64,000 nucleotides of DNA, taken from Alistipes sp. GTDB taxonomy: Bacteria; Bacteroidota; Bacteroidia; Bacteroidales; Rikenellaceae. The translations under genes were made by a program, and so were the position numbers. The stretch is from positions 1 through 64,000 of the forward strand of contig JAGAPT010000028.1 of assembly GCA_017623115.1 (NCBI GenBank). Direction: 5' to 3'. Below the pieces are notes generated by a model. That model made no database searches, was not told the origin of the DNA, and was given only the letters and a program-made list of their open reading frames with translations. Position 1 is the stretch's first letter. The number at the start of each line of letters is the position of its first letter. Positions 28,291 through 37,940 of the stretch are shown here, piece after piece.

Positions 28291-29139
28291 ATGAGTGATA
28301 AACTGAAAAATCTGGTGGTACGCACCGTGAGCGGTATTGGACTGACCGTGGTGGTACTGGGCGGCATGCTGTGGTCGCAATGGAGCCTTGGAGCAGTGTT
28401 GTTGCTACTGCTCGTAGGTGGCATGTGGGAGTTCTATAACCTCTCGGCTAAACAGGCCATCCATCCGCAACGCTTCCTGGGTCTGCTGGCCGGTGTGTTG
28501 CTCTTTGCGCTCAATTTTGCCTTCGTGTCGAACGATATTGAGGTGCTGGGTGCCGCTTCACGACTCTTTGCCGGTGGTTTGGCGATGTTGCTTCTGCTGG
28601 TACCACTGATGTTCATCTGCGAACTCTATCGCAAGCAGCCGAATCCGGCCGCCAATATCGGTGCAACGCTGATGGGTGTTTGCTATGTGGCACTGCCTCT
28701 CTCGTTGACGCTCTACCTCCCCATCATTGGTAGCGAGGCGTGGAATCCCTGGGTGCTCATTGCCTACATCTGCATCGTGTGGTCGAATGATGTCTTCGCC
28801 TACCTGGTCGGCATGGCTATCGGCCGTCGCCGTCTCTTCGAACGCCTCTCGCCAAAGAAGTCGTGGGAGGGATTCTTCGGTGGCTTGGCGGGTGCGGTCG
28901 TTGCCGGTGTGGTGGTGGCGCACCTGATGCACCACGATTATATCACCTGGGGAGTACTGGCCGTGGTGGTGGCTGTGACGGCTGTCTTTGGCGACCTGGC
29001 CGAGTCGATGTTTAAGCGTGCCGCCGATGTGAAAGACTCGGGTGCGCTGATCCCGGGTCATGGCGGGGTGCTTGATCGATTCGATGCCCTGTTGCTCTCA
29101 GCCCCCTTCGTGTTTGTCTACATGCTCTTTGTCTTTTAA
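28291..29139 (+). CDS. cdsA: phosphatidate cytidylyltransferase
   Basis: CdsA makes CDP-diacylglycerol from CTP and phosphatidic acid. The 282-residue product has about eight hydrophobic helices and the C-terminal CDP-DAG synthase signature ESMFKRAADVKDSGALIPGHGGVLDRFD. It is followed after 21 nt by psd, so two steps of phosphatidylethanolamine synthesis are together; the serine step (pss) is not in view. Confidence 0.95.
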   Translation: MSDKLKNLVVRTVSGIGLTVVVLGGMLWSQWSLGAVLLLLLVGGMWEFYNLSAKQAIHPQRFLGLLAGVLLFALNFAFVSNDIEVLGAASRLFAGGLAMLLLLVPLMFICELYRKQPNPAANIGATLMGVCYVALPLSLTLYLPIIGSEAWNPWVLIAYICIVWSNDVFAYLVGMAIGRRRLFERLSPKKSWEGFFGGLAGAVVAGVVVAHLMHHDYITWGVLAVVVAVTAVFGDLAESMFKRAADVKDSGALIPGHGGVLDRFDALLLSAPFVFVYMLFVF

Positions 29140-29160
29140 CGGAAACCTCATCATACTACT

Positions 29161-29841
29161 ATGAAAATCAATAAGGAAGGATACACAATTATCGCCGTGT
29201 CGGGCTTGATGTGCCTGGCTATCTGGCTCCTCTTCTACTGGTTGCTGATGAATCGTTCGGATTCGTTGCTGATTTGGGCTTCGACGCTCTTTTTGATTTG
29301 CTTCTGGGGCTTTATCGTCGCCTTTTTCCGCGAGCCGCGTCGTGTGCGTATTCACGATGCCGACTTGGTCTTCTCGCCTTGTGATGGCCGTGTGGTTGTT
29401 ACAGAGGTGGTTGTCGAGGAGGAGTATCTGAAGAAGGAGATGCTGCAAATCTCGATTTTTATGTCGGTGACCAACGTCCATATGAATTGGGTCCCTGTAG
29501 CCGGTAAGGTGGACTACTTTAAGTATCATCCGGGCCGTTTCCTGGTGGCTTGGCACCCGAAGTCCTCGACCGAGAATGAGCGCACGACGACCGTCATCGA
29601 GATGCAGGATGGTCGCAAGGTGCTCTTCCGTCAGATTGCGGGTCTGATTGCGCGTCGTATCATCTCCTACATGAAGGTGGGTTCGGAGGTCGAGCAGAAT
29701 AGCGTCGCCGGTTTCATCAAGTTTGGCTCGAGGGTTGATGTGCTTGTTCCGAAGGATAGCCAGCTGCTCGTCTCGATTGGTGATGCCGTGGTGGGCTCGC
29801 AAACGCCGATTGCCCGCCTGAAGAAGAGCTTTAGCGCATAG
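29161..29841 (+). CDS. psd: phosphatidylserine decarboxylase
   Basis: Short-form (about 220 residues) pyruvoyl-dependent decarboxylase that makes phosphatidylethanolamine. The 226-residue product has two N-terminal helices, then FSPCDGRVVV, SVTNVHMNWVPVAG and the self-cleavage site FGSR (cut between Gly and Ser to form the pyruvoyl group) in IKFGSRVDVLVP. The short form is common in Bacteroidota. It lies between cdsA and the AI-2E family transporter with 21-nt gaps. Confidence 0.93.
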   Translation: MKINKEGYTIIAVSGLMCLAIWLLFYWLLMNRSDSLLIWASTLFLICFWGFIVAFFREPRRVRIHDADLVFSPCDGRVVVTEVVVEEEYLKKEMLQISIFMSVTNVHMNWVPVAGKVDYFKYHPGRFLVAWHPKSSTENERTTTVIEMQDGRKVLFRQIAGLIARRIISYMKVGSEVEQNSVAGFIKFGSRVDVLVPKDSQLLVSIGDAVVGSQTPIARLKKSFSA

Positions 29842-29862
29842 GCGAGTAAACAACACACAAGG

Positions 29863-30963
29863 ATGAACGGACAAACAATACTGAAATTTTTGGTCGGGGC
29901 AGCCATTACGGCGAGCGTCCTCTTTTTGGTATGGTACTTCTCCTCGATCGTTATCTATATCTTGGTGTCAGCTGTGCTGGCTGTGATGGGGCGTCCGCTG
30001 GTGCGTCGTTTGGAGGGTGTCCGTGTGCGTCGCTGGGCCATTTCGCGCACCTTCGCAGCCGTGATTACACTGCTGGTCATCTGGGCAGTGACGGCTGTCG
30101 TGGCGTGGCTCTTTGTTCCGCTGGTCTTTGATAAGATTTACGAATTTGCCAACCTCGATTTCAGTGCCGTGATGGCTCGTATCGAGGAGCCTGTGGTCAA
30201 TACGCAGAACTACCTCTCGGAGCTGTTTGCAATGCCCAAGGAGTCCTTCTCGTTGAGCGATGCGCTGACGACGACCCTCTCGAAGTGGGTCAATTTGGCC
30301 TCCATCAACCGCCTCTTCTCATCGGTCATCGGGCTGATGATGTCGACGGTTATTGCCTTCTTCTCCATTTCGTTCATCACCTTCTTCTTCTTGAAAGAGG
30401 ATGGACTCTTCTATGCGATGGTTGTGGCGATGTTTCCCGAGCGTTATGCTGAGAATATCACCCATGCTCTTGATTCGATTACCCGCCTTTTGTCGCGCTA
30501 TTTCCGTGGTATTCTGACCGAGAGCCTGCTGCTGATGCTGACCGTGTCGGTCGTTATGACGGCCTTTGGCATGAAGGCTTCGGATGCCGCTTTCATTGGC
30601 TTGATTATGGGCGTGATGAATGTGGTGCCCTATGCCGGTCCGCTTATTGGTGGTATGCTGTCGACCTGTGTCGGTATCGTGTCGCCTATCGAGGGGATGA
30701 CCGTGGGCGAGACGATGGCGGTGATTATCTGCTCGCTGTTGCTGCTGAAGGGTGTCGACGATTTCGTGATTCAACCTACGATTTACTCCGAGCGTGTCAA
30801 TGCCCACCCGTTGGAGGTCTTTCTGGTGATTCTGCTGGCCGGTTCGGCTGCCGGAATCGTTGGTATGTTGTTGGCCATTCCGGCCTATACGGTGTTGCGC
30901 GTCTTTGCCAAGGAGTTCTTTTCGCAGTTTAGCCTGGTGCGTAAACTGACCCAGCAGATTTAA
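29863..30963 (+). CDS. AI-2E-family (PerM-like) transporter
   Basis: The 366-residue protein has about eight membrane helices. It carries the PerM/AI-2E family features: a C-terminal half with FFLKEDGLFYAMV, ALDSITRLLSRYFRG, IMGVMNVVPYAGPLIGG and KGVDDFVIQPTIYSERVNAHPLEVFLVILLAGSAAGIVGMLLAIPAY. Family members have been linked to quorum-signal, Na+/H+ or metabolite export; the substrate is unknown. Its TAA overlaps the ATG of the next gene as TAATG, suggesting translational coupling. Confidence 0.88.
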   Translation: MNGQTILKFLVGAAITASVLFLVWYFSSIVIYILVSAVLAVMGRPLVRRLEGVRVRRWAISRTFAAVITLLVIWAVTAVVAWLFVPLVFDKIYEFANLDFSAVMARIEEPVVNTQNYLSELFAMPKESFSLSDALTTTLSKWVNLASINRLFSSVIGLMMSTVIAFFSISFITFFFLKEDGLFYAMVVAMFPERYAENITHALDSITRLLSRYFRGILTESLLLMLTVSVVMTAFGMKASDAAFIGLIMGVMNVVPYAGPLIGGMLSTCVGIVSPIEGMTVGETMAVIICSLLLLKGVDDFVIQPTIYSERVNAHPLEVFLVILLAGSAAGIVGMLLAIPAYTVLRVFAKEFFSQFSLVRKLTQQI

Positions 30964-31331
30964 TGGAGCAGGTGGAGATTTGTGGCGTGGTGGAGCCCGG
31001 CCGGCAGTTGGGTCGTGCGTTGGGATTTCCGACGGCGAATTTGGCGTTGCCGGCCGAGTGTCAGGTGCTCGATGGGGTCTACCGCTCGGAGGTAACCATC
31101 GAGGGCGAGGCTCATTGCTATCGCGCCATGTCGAATGTCGGATGTAACCCCTCGGTAGGGGGTGCAGAGCGTCGACTGGAGAGCCATCTGTTCGATTTCG
31201 AGGGGGAGCTCTATGGACGTCGAATCTGTGTGCGACTGCTCGAACGCATTCGTGAGGAGCGACATTTCGACTCGCTCGAGGCGTTGCAGGCGCAATTGGA
31301 GCGGGATAAAAAGGAGTTATTGAAACTATAA
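30963..31331 (+). CDS. stand-alone riboflavin kinase domain
   Basis: The 122-residue protein matches only the flavokinase half of bacterial RibF: GRQLGRALGFPTANLAL (with PTAN), DGVYRSEV, MSNVGCNPSVGG, ESHLFDFEGELYGRRICVRLLERIREE. The expected reaction is riboflavin plus ATP to FMN. The usual N-terminal FAD synthetase module (about 180 residues) is missing. The upstream sequence is the transporter, which overlaps the ATG, so the protein cannot start earlier. Either a second full RibF exists elsewhere or FAD synthesis is done by another protein. Confidence 0.82.
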   Translation: MEQVEICGVVEPGRQLGRALGFPTANLALPAECQVLDGVYRSEVTIEGEAHCYRAMSNVGCNPSVGGAERRLESHLFDFEGELYGRRICVRLLERIREERHFDSLEALQAQLERDKKELLKL

Positions 31332-31349
31332 AATAAAAGGAAGAAAACC

Positions 31350-32759
31350 ATGTTTTTGGATACAACCATTCCCTATAAGGTGGCCGATATGAGTTTGGCC
31401 GAGTGGGGACGTAAAGAGATTGAGGTGTCGGAGCACGAGATGCCGGGTTTGATGGCTGTGCGTCGTAAATATGGCCCGCAGAAGCCCTTGAAGGGGGTGC
31501 GTGTGATGGGCTCATTGCACATGACCATCCAGACAGCCGTGTTGATTGAGACCCTCGTGGAGCTGGGAGCCGAGGTGCGTTGGTGCTCGTGCAACATCTT
31601 CTCGACACAGGACCATGCAGCAGCGGCTATTGCCGAGCGTGGGGTAGCGGTCTTTGCCTGGAAGGGTGAGACGTTGGAGGAGTATTGGTGGTGTACGGCA
31701 ATGGCCATGTCGTTCCCCGGAGGAAAGGGCCCGCAACTGATTGTGGATGATGGTGGCGATGCCACGTTGTTGATTCACAAGGGATTCAAGGCCGAGAAGG
31801 ATGCCTCGACGCTCGACTATGAGCCCTCGTCGTATGAGGAGGCGGTGATACTCTCAACGCTGAAACAGATTCTGGCCGAGGATCACACGAAGTGGCACCG
31901 CACGGTCGAGGAGTGGAAAGGCGTGAGCGAGGAGACCACGACGGGTGTGCATCGTCTTTACCAGATGCAGGAGGCAGGTGAGCTGCTCGTGCCGGCTATC
32001 AATGTGAATGACTCGTGTACGAAGTCGAAGTTTGATAACCTCTACGGCTGCCGCGAGTCGCTTGCCGATGGCATTAAGCGTGCTACGGATGTAATGATTG
32101 CCGGTAAGGTGGTTGTCGTATGTGGCTATGGTGATGTAGGTAAGGGTTGCGCCCGTTCGATGCGCTCGTATGGTGCGCGTGTGATAGTGACGGAGATCGA
32201 TCCGATTTGCGCGCTGCAAGCCGCTATGGAGGGCTTCGAAGTGAAGAGTGTCGAGAGTGCATTGGCCGAGGGTAACATCTACGTGACCTGCACGGGTAAC
32301 CGCGACATCATCACGCTGGAACATATGCAGCAGATGCGTGATCAGGCCATCGTCTGCAACATCGGCCACTTCGATAACGAGATTCAGATGGCTCGCCTGA
32401 ATGAGTCGGGGGCTGTGAAGACCGAGATTAAGCCACAGGTTGATAAGTATACCTTTGCTGATGGACATTCGATTTTCGTGCTGGCCGAAGGTCGTCTGGT
32501 GAACCTCGGATGCGCTACGGGACACCCCTCGTTTGTGATGTCGAACAGCTTCACGAATCAGTGCCTTGCCCAGCTCGAGTTGTGGGAGAAGGAGTTGGCT
32601 GTGGGTGTGTATCGCCTGCCGAAGCACCTCGACGAGGAGGTGGCACGTCTCCACCTGGAGAATCTGGGTGTCGAGTTGACCCGGCTGACCCCCGAGCAGG
32701 CCGATTATATCGGTGTGAAGGTCGAGGGTCCCTATAAGGCCGAGCACTATCGCTACTAA
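31350..32759 (+). CDS. ahcY: adenosylhomocysteinase (S-adenosylhomocysteine hydrolase)
   Basis: It splits S-adenosylhomocysteine into adenosine and homocysteine using bound NAD. The 469-residue product has [26 protein letters not shown], the NAD-binding loop CGYGDVGKG and the C-terminal KAEHYRY. An approximately 40-residue internal insertion (about 150-190) is typical of the longer bacterial form. It supplies homocysteine to MetH, encoded further along on the other strand. It is last in the rsfS run and is followed by a strong terminator. Confidence 0.97.
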   Translation: MFLDTTIPYKVADMSLAEWGRKEIEVSEHEMPGLMAVRRKYGPQKPLKGVRVMGSLHMTIQTAVLIETLVELGAEVRWCSCNIFSTQDHAAAAIAERGVAVFAWKGETLEEYWWCTAMAMSFPGGKGPQLIVDDGGDATLLIHKGFKAEKDASTLDYEPSSYEEAVILSTLKQILAEDHTKWHRTVEEWKGVSEETTTGVHRLYQMQEAGELLVPAINVNDSCTKSKFDNLYGCRESLADGIKRATDVMIAGKVVVVCGYGDVGKGCARSMRSYGARVIVTEIDPICALQAAMEGFEVKSVESALAEGNIYVTCTGNRDIITLEHMQQMRDQAIVCNIGHFDNEIQMARLNESGAVKTEIKPQVDKYTFADGHSIFVLAEGRLVNLGCATGHPSFVMSNSFTNQCLAQLELWEKELAVGVYRLPKHLDEEVARLHLENLGVELTRLTPEQADYIGVKVEGPYKAEHYRY

Positions 32760-32783
32760 TAGCGTTGGGTGGTATATGCATGG

Positions 32784-32817
32784 AACAGCAGCGGTTGAGG
32801 CCGCTGCTGTTTTTTTT
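32784..32817 (+). terminator. terminator after ahcY
   Basis: AACAGCAGCGG / CCGCTGCTGTT with an 8-T run. Confidence 0.88.
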
Positions 32818-32884
32818 CGGTAGTCCTTCCCGTTTTCCGTAGCATCTTATGCAAATAAATTTGCAACGACGCTACAGAAAAACG

Positions 32885-32912
32885 AAAGGTGTCGAATGTT
32901 CGACACCTTTTT
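32885..32912 (-). terminator. hairpin 3' of tRNA-Ser
   Basis: AAAGGTGTCGAA / TTCGACACCTTT; read on the minus strand it is followed by CGTTTTTC. It is placed to end the tRNA transcript. Confidence 0.7.
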
Positions 32913-32928
32913 GCTTCGTTTGCTTTTT

Positions 32929-33016
<88 letters not shown>

Positions 33017-33027
33017 AATTGCGAGTG

Positions 33028-33035
33028 CAAATATA
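33028..33035 (-). promoter_or_regulatory. -7 box of tRNA-Ser
   Basis: The minus strand reads TATATTTG. Transcription would start about 5-8 nt before the mature tRNA 5' end at 33016. Confidence 0.6.
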
Positions 33036-33403
33036 GAGATAATTTTTTATTTCCTGCAAATCTGAAAGGAAAAAAATTGAAAAAAGTTGGGCTGATGTCG
33101 CCAAAAAGAGCTTTTCGACCGGTTGCATGACGTAAAAAAACCTCCATAGAGACACTTAACCCCCGAAGAAAGGCGGTTCGGCCTGTTTTTCGGTACAATC
33201 ACCGAGCGAAAGCGTGCTTTTTGCAAATCTTTTGCTATCTTTGTATTGGACAAATAGTCGATGTTATATCGCATAACCCTTCAAATTGTTCAAAACAGGA
33301 ATATTGTGCGGATGAAACAGCCTATTTGATACGAAAGTAGCAATATTTTTCGTTGTTTTGTTAAACCGATGACCCGCTAAGGTTCATCCAAAACAAGTGC
33401 AAG
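33036..33403 (+). promoter_or_regulatory. gene-free stretch with promoter and long leader for the His-rich lipoprotein gene
   Basis: No ORF here looks like a gene. TATCTTTG (33236-33243) is a consensus -7 box, which leaves a leader of about 155 nt before the ATG at 33404. A second near-consensus box (TATTTTTC) lies closer to the ATG. A small stem GATGACC/GGTTCATC (33368-33390, one bulge) lies near the start codon. Whether the leader is regulatory is unknown. Confidence 0.45.
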
Positions 33404-34558
33404 ATGAAAAAGAGAGTTTACATGTTCGCTCTGATGGCTTTGGCAACCCTGCTTACAGGTTGCTCATCAGCCTTCTATGCCTCGTCGAATGCTGCATCCG
33501 ACGATCTCTATGCCGTACACAATCGTACCGAGATAGCCCGCAAACAGCAGGCTGAAGCCGAAGCTCGCAAGGCTGAGGCCGAGGCTCGCAAGGCCGAGTG
33601 GGAGGCGATGTTGGCCGAGGCCGCTGCCAAGAATGCCGAGACGAACTATTACAGCGGCTCGTCGGGTGAGAGTTACAGCAGTGTCCTGGCTAATGACTAC
33701 GAGAGTGCCTATGCGCGTCGCCTGCGGGGTTTCGAGTCGCCGACCTACAAGATGCCGTCGAGCTATATCAATGCCCGCTACAGTTCGACTTTCCACTATG
33801 TATCGGCCTATGACCCTGCCTTCTACAACATCATTGTCATGGGCGATGAGATGTGGGTCGAGCCGAAGTATGTAACGGCGATGTTTGGGTCGTGGGGACT
33901 CCCCTCGTACAGCAGTGCTTGGTATTACGGATGGAATGGCTGGCCGTCGTATAGCTGGTGGGGGTATCCCTCCTTTGGCTTCAGCATAGGTAGTTGGGGG
34001 TGGAACTTTGGGTTCTCGTGGTACAATCCCTGGTATTATCCTTACTATGGGCCCTACAATCCCTATTACCCCTATCATCCGTATTACTACCCGTACCACC
34101 ACCATCACCACCACTACCCCCACCATCCCGGTTGGGGCCCCGGAGGCCATCACCATCACCATGGGCCGGCCATCGTGCACCGCCCGTCGCATCCGAGAGG
34201 TACGCAGACCTATCGTCCGCAGGGTAGCAACGTGAATCGCACGCAGCAGGGTGGTAAGCAGTGGAATTCGGGAGTCTACCAGGGTGGAGGCTCGAACAAC
34301 AGGCGTGGCTCGGGTACGGTGAACCGCAACCAGCAAGGTGGTCGCAACAATGCAGGCTCGACGCAAAACAGCTGGTCGAATTCGAATAACTCGCAACGTC
34401 GCAGTTCGCAGTCGGGAAGCTCGCAGCGCAACTATAACTACAATAGCAACAGCAACAGCCGTAACTACAGCAGCGGTTATAGCGGAGGAGGTAGTTATGG
34501 CGGAGGCGGAGGCTCGTCGCGAGGCGGATACTCGGGTAGCAGCTCGCGTGGCCGATAG
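33404..34558 (+). CDS. low-complexity surface lipoprotein, Tyr/Trp-, His- and Ser/Gly/Asn-rich
   Basis: The 384-residue lipoprotein has lipobox LLTGC (Cys20). Four zones follow. Residues about 42-78 form a charged Ala/Glu/Arg/Lys coiled-coil-like segment. Residues 80-165 form a folded-looking region. Residues about 165-240 are Tyr/Trp/Pro/Gly-rich and lead into HHHHHH and GGHHHHHGP clusters. The last 130 residues are Ser/Asn/Gly/Arg/Gln-rich repeats without predicted fold. The His clusters could bind Ni, Zn, Cu or heme. I do not recognise a function. It is followed after 52 nt by a TodX-like porin, suggesting an outer-membrane or surface role. Confidence 0.75.
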   Translation: MKKRVYMFALMALATLLTGCSSAFYASSNAASDDLYAVHNRTEIARKQQAEAEARKAEAEARKAEWEAMLAEAAAKNAETNYYSGSSGESYSSVLANDYESAYARRLRGFESPTYKMPSSYINARYSSTFHYVSAYDPAFYNIIVMGDEMWVEPKYVTAMFGSWGLPSYSSAWYYGWNGWPSYSWWGYPSFGFSIGSWGWNFGFSWYNPWYYPYYGPYNPYYPYHPYYYPYHHHHHHYPHHPGWGPGGHHHHHGPAIVHRPSHPRGTQTYRPQGSNVNRTQQGGKQWNSGVYQGGGSNNRRGSGTVNRNQQGGRNNAGSTQNSWSNSNNSQRRSSQSGSSQRNYNYNSNSNSRNYSSGYSGGGSYGGGGGSSRGGYSGSSSRGR

Positions 34559-34610
34559 GTTGGCGGTGTATGATTTTTGAGGTGTAATGATCTAAAACAA
34601 GAGAGATACG

Positions 34611-36323
34611 ATGAAACGGTGGATATTAATAATAGGTATGGCAGTAGCTGCATGGGGTGGCGTGGAGGCGCAACAGATGCACTATGACTACGAAATCGGC
34701 GGCTCGGTGCTGACGCGCGATGCCCTTTCGACGAGTGATTTCTTTACCCTCTCGCAGGAGCAGTTCAATTTCGGTACGGCTCGCTCGATGGCCATGGGTG
34801 GTGCATTTACCTCGCTGGGTGCTGACCAGGCAGCGATGGTGCTTAACCCGGCCGGTCTGGGTATGTATCGTCGCGGGGAGTTTGCCTTGACCCCGATGGT
34901 GACGATTGCCAATACGGAGACAGCCAATACAAATCCTTATGGCAGCACCTCAAGCAGCCGCTTTGCATTGGGAAATATTGGTGCGGTGATGAATGTTTTT
35001 GAAGGCTCGGGTCGCCTGCTCAGTTTCAATATCGGCATGGGCTATACGCGCCTGGCGGATTACAACTACGACTACTCGTTCAGCTATGGAGCCCGAGATG
35101 GTCGCGCCTCGATTGCCGATGCCATGAGCATGATGTTGGAGGCCGGTGGTTGGTCGGCCGACCAACTCAATGGCGAGCGTGGCTGGGGCATAGACCCGTG
35201 GGGCTGGCCGGGTGTGGCCGCCTACAAAACCTATTTGGTAGACCAGAATCCCTATGGCGTGTGGTATCCGGCCGAGATAGGTGTCAATGCTGACATCGAG
35301 GGTGGTACGTCGGTGCGTAGCCGTGGCTCGATGGGCGAATTTTCGCTGGCCATGGGTGGTAATGTCGACAATAAACTCTACTTTGGTTTCACGTTGGGCA
35401 TCCGCTCGTTGGAGCGTCGTATGGATCTCTACTACGGCGAGGCTTACACCTATGGCGGTGGCAATGGTTATGATAGTGATACGCAGGCCGTGGATGCCGA
35501 TGGCTATCTGTTGCCGAGTGTGATGCAGTCGATGGGTATGGAGCACCGGATGCGCCTCGAGGGTGTCGGTGTGAACTTTAAGTTAGGTGTGATTTATCGT
35601 CCGATTGCGGGGTTGCGTTTGGGATTTGCACTCCATACGCCGACCTTCTATTCGCTTGATCGCCACTATGAAACGGCGATGGCAACCACGTCGCTGGGTC
35701 CCACTTCCGATACGGATCAAACCACCCATGAGTATACGTCGGATGCTGTATCACCGATTCTCGAGGATAATGGCCCGAGTAGTTGGGATTTTGTGTCGCC
35801 TACGCGCATGATGTTCGGTGTTTCGTATACGCTGGGCAATGTGGCTGTCTTCTCGGTCGATTATGAGCGTGCGTGGTATAACGGCATCCGTGTCAAGAAT
35901 CAGCCTTATCTGGCATTTGGTCCCGCGGAGGCGGATTTTAAGCAGGATTTCAAAACCTACTTCAAGGGTTCGAATACGTTGCGTGCAGGTGTCGAGGTAC
36001 GCCCCGTGCCGATGCTTGCCCTACGTGCCGGTTATGGCTATATCGGCTCGATGCTGAAGGATGAGCAGACGATTCTTTCGACACCGGCTGCCTATAAGAC
36101 GAACTACTATACGTGTGGTGCAGGTGTGAATCTGGGGCGTTCGTGCTACATCGACGTGGCCTACTGCTATGCCAAACAGCAGATGACTGAGTATATGCTC
36201 TTCTACGGCAACCGCTATCCGGCACAGACCTCGTCGGAGCCTGCCGAGATTTATGAGAGCGACTGCTACACGACCGAGCTGACACGCCACAATATTGCGT
36301 TGACCTTCGGTGTGCGCTTCTAA
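34611..36323 (+). CDS. outer-membrane porin-like protein, OmpP1/FadL/TodX type
   Basis: The 570-residue product has a signal peptide (MKRWILIIGMAVAAWGGVEA). The N-terminal TodX/FadL-like segment is ARSMAMGGAFTSLGADQAAMVLNPAGLG. Alternating beta strands follow, ending in a terminal Phe (NIALTFGVRF), as expected for a beta-barrel handled by BAM. The family moves hydrophobic molecules such as long-chain fatty acids across the outer membrane. With the two acyl-CoA synthetases elsewhere in the window this makes a plausible uptake route, but the link is inference. Substrate unknown. Confidence 0.82.
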   Translation: MKRWILIIGMAVAAWGGVEAQQMHYDYEIGGSVLTRDALSTSDFFTLSQEQFNFGTARSMAMGGAFTSLGADQAAMVLNPAGLGMYRRGEFALTPMVTIANTETANTNPYGSTSSSRFALGNIGAVMNVFEGSGRLLSFNIGMGYTRLADYNYDYSFSYGARDGRASIADAMSMMLEAGGWSADQLNGERGWGIDPWGWPGVAAYKTYLVDQNPYGVWYPAEIGVNADIEGGTSVRSRGSMGEFSLAMGGNVDNKLYFGFTLGIRSLERRMDLYYGEAYTYGGGNGYDSDTQAVDADGYLLPSVMQSMGMEHRMRLEGVGVNFKLGVIYRPIAGLRLGFALHTPTFYSLDRHYETAMATTSLGPTSDTDQTTHEYTSDAVSPILEDNGPSSWDFVSPTRMMFGVSYTLGNVAVFSVDYERAWYNGIRVKNQPYLAFGPAEADFKQDFKTYFKGSNTLRAGVEVRPVPMLALRAGYGYIGSMLKDEQTILSTPAAYKTNYYTCGAGVNLGRSCYIDVAYCYAKQQMTEYMLFYGNRYPAQTSSEPAEIYESDCYTTELTRHNIALTFGVRF

Positions 36324-36351
36324 CGAATAAAACGCTTGGTATCAAAAATTA

Positions 36352-36387
36352 AGGGCTGCCCGTTGTGGCAGTCCTCTATTTTTTTAT
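36352..36387 (+). terminator. terminator after the TodX-like gene
   Basis: AGGGCTGCC / GGCAGTCCT (one G-U) followed by CTATTTTTTT. Confidence 0.75.
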
Positions 36388-36395
36388 TAACTTTG
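36388..36395 (+). promoter_or_regulatory. -7 box for proS
   Basis: TAACTTTG matches TAnnTTTG, 39 nt upstream of the ATG at 36435 and directly after the terminator T-run. Confidence 0.65.
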
Positions 36396-36434
36396 CATGC
36401 TCAATGTGATTCAACAAAAACAAGCATAATAAAT

Positions 36435-37919
36435 ATGGCAAAGGAACTGAAAGATTTGACCAAGTCGGATGAGAACTACTCGCAGTGGTACAACGACCTG
36501 GTGGTGAAGGCCGGTTTGGCCGAAAATTCGGCTGTACGCGGTTGCATGGTCATCAAACCCTATGGCTACGCCATCTGGGAGAAGATGCACGATGCGTTGG
36601 ATGCGATGTTCAAGGAGACGGGGCACCAGAATGCCTACTTCCCGCTCTTCATCCCGAAATCCTTCTTCTCGCGCGAGGCCAACCACGTGGAGGGTTTCGC
36701 CAAGGAGTGCGCCGTGGTGACGCACTACCGCCTGAAGAATGATCCCGAGGGGAAGGGTGTAGTGGTAGACCCCGAGGCTCGTCTGGAGGAGGAGCTCATC
36801 GTGCGTCCCACCTCGGAGACCATCATCTGGAACACCTATAAAAACTGGATCCAGTCCTATCGTGACCTGCCTATTCTGTGCAACCAGTGGGCCAATGTCG
36901 TTCGTTGGGAGATGCGTACCCGCTTGTTCCTCCGTACGGCCGAGTTCCTCTGGCAGGAGGGACATACGGCACATGCAACGCGCGAGGAGGCCATCGAGGA
37001 GGCCGAGAAGATGGTGCATGTCTACGAGCGTTTTGCCCGTGAGTGGATGTCGCTGCCGGTGGTTGTAGGCCACAAGTCGCCCAACGAGCGTTTTGCCGGT
37101 GCCGAGGATACGCTGACCATCGAGGCGCTGATGCAGGATGGCAAGGCCCTGCAGAGCGGTACGTCGCACTTCCTGGGACAGAACTTCGCCAAGGCGTTCG
37201 ACGTGCAGTATGTGACGAAGGAGGGCAAGCAGGAGTATGTGTGGGCTACCTCGTGGGGCGTTTCGACCCGTCTGATGGGTGCCTTGATTATGGCTCACTC
37301 GGATAACAACGGTTTGGTGCTGCCTCCGAAGTTGGCTCCGATTCAGGTTGTTATGGTGCCGATTTATAAGTCGGCCGACCAGCTGGCTGCCATCTGCGAG
37401 CGTTTCGATGCGATTGCCGCAGGTCTGCGCGCCAAGGGCATCAGCGTGAAGATTGATGACCGCGATAATGTCCGTCCGGGCTTCAAGTTTGCCGAGTATG
37501 AGTTGAAGGGTGTGCCCGTGCGCCTGGCGATGGGTGGCCGCGATATGGAGAACGGTACCATCGAGTTGGTGCGTCGTGATACGCTCGAGAAGCAAACCAT
37601 CTCGCAGGAGGGATTGGTTGAGCTCATCGAGCAGTTGCTGGGCGATATTCAGCAGAACATCTACCAGAAGGCCCTCGACTATCGCAACTCGATGATTACG
37701 AAGGTCGACACGTGGGAGGAGTTCAAGCAGGTACTCGACGAGAAGGGTGGCTTCATCTCGGCTCACTGGGATGGCACGGTCGAGACGGAGGTGGCCATTA
37801 AGGAGGCTACGAAGGCAACGATTCGTTGCATTCCGCTCGATGTGGAGGATGAGGAGGGAAGCTGCATCTTCACCGGCAAGCCCTCGCACCGCCGTGTGCT
37901 CTTTGCACGTAGTTATTAA
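36435..37919 (+). CDS. proS: prolyl-tRNA synthetase, short archaeal/eukaryote-like type
   Basis: Class II synthetase for tRNA-Pro, 494 residues. It lacks the YbaK-type editing insertion of the long bacterial ProS and has the archaeal/eukaryotic type C-terminal zinc-domain-like extension ending [11 protein letters not shown]. Motifs seen: [38 protein letters not shown] (motif 2 region) and [27 protein letters not shown] (motif 3). The start [16 protein letters not shown] is supported by the -7 box. The SGNH hydrolase follows after 21 nt. Confidence 0.95.
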   Translation: MAKELKDLTKSDENYSQWYNDLVVKAGLAENSAVRGCMVIKPYGYAIWEKMHDALDAMFKETGHQNAYFPLFIPKSFFSREANHVEGFAKECAVVTHYRLKNDPEGKGVVVDPEARLEEELIVRPTSETIIWNTYKNWIQSYRDLPILCNQWANVVRWEMRTRLFLRTAEFLWQEGHTAHATREEAIEEAEKMVHVYERFAREWMSLPVVVGHKSPNERFAGAEDTLTIEALMQDGKALQSGTSHFLGQNFAKAFDVQYVTKEGKQEYVWATSWGVSTRLMGALIMAHSDNNGLVLPPKLAPIQVVMVPIYKSADQLAAICERFDAIAAGLRAKGISVKIDDRDNVRPGFKFAEYELKGVPVRLAMGGRDMENGTIELVRRDTLEKQTISQEGLVELIEQLLGDIQQNIYQKALDYRNSMITKVDTWEEFKQVLDEKGGFISAHWDGTVETEVAIKEATKATIRCIPLDVEDEEGSCIFTGKPSHRRVLFARSY

Positions 37920-37940
37920 TCGAAGAAACGGGAGTCCGTC

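Noticed and set aside
34090..34240. CRISPR-like array in the CAC/CAT-rich stretch
   Set aside because: These are in-frame His and Pro/Tyr codons of the lipoprotein, without repeat-spacer periodicity.
33467..34396. 309-codon minus-strand frame opposite the His-rich lipoprotein
   Set aside because: Arises from GTG/CAC-rich repeats; the lipobox and promoter support the plus strand.
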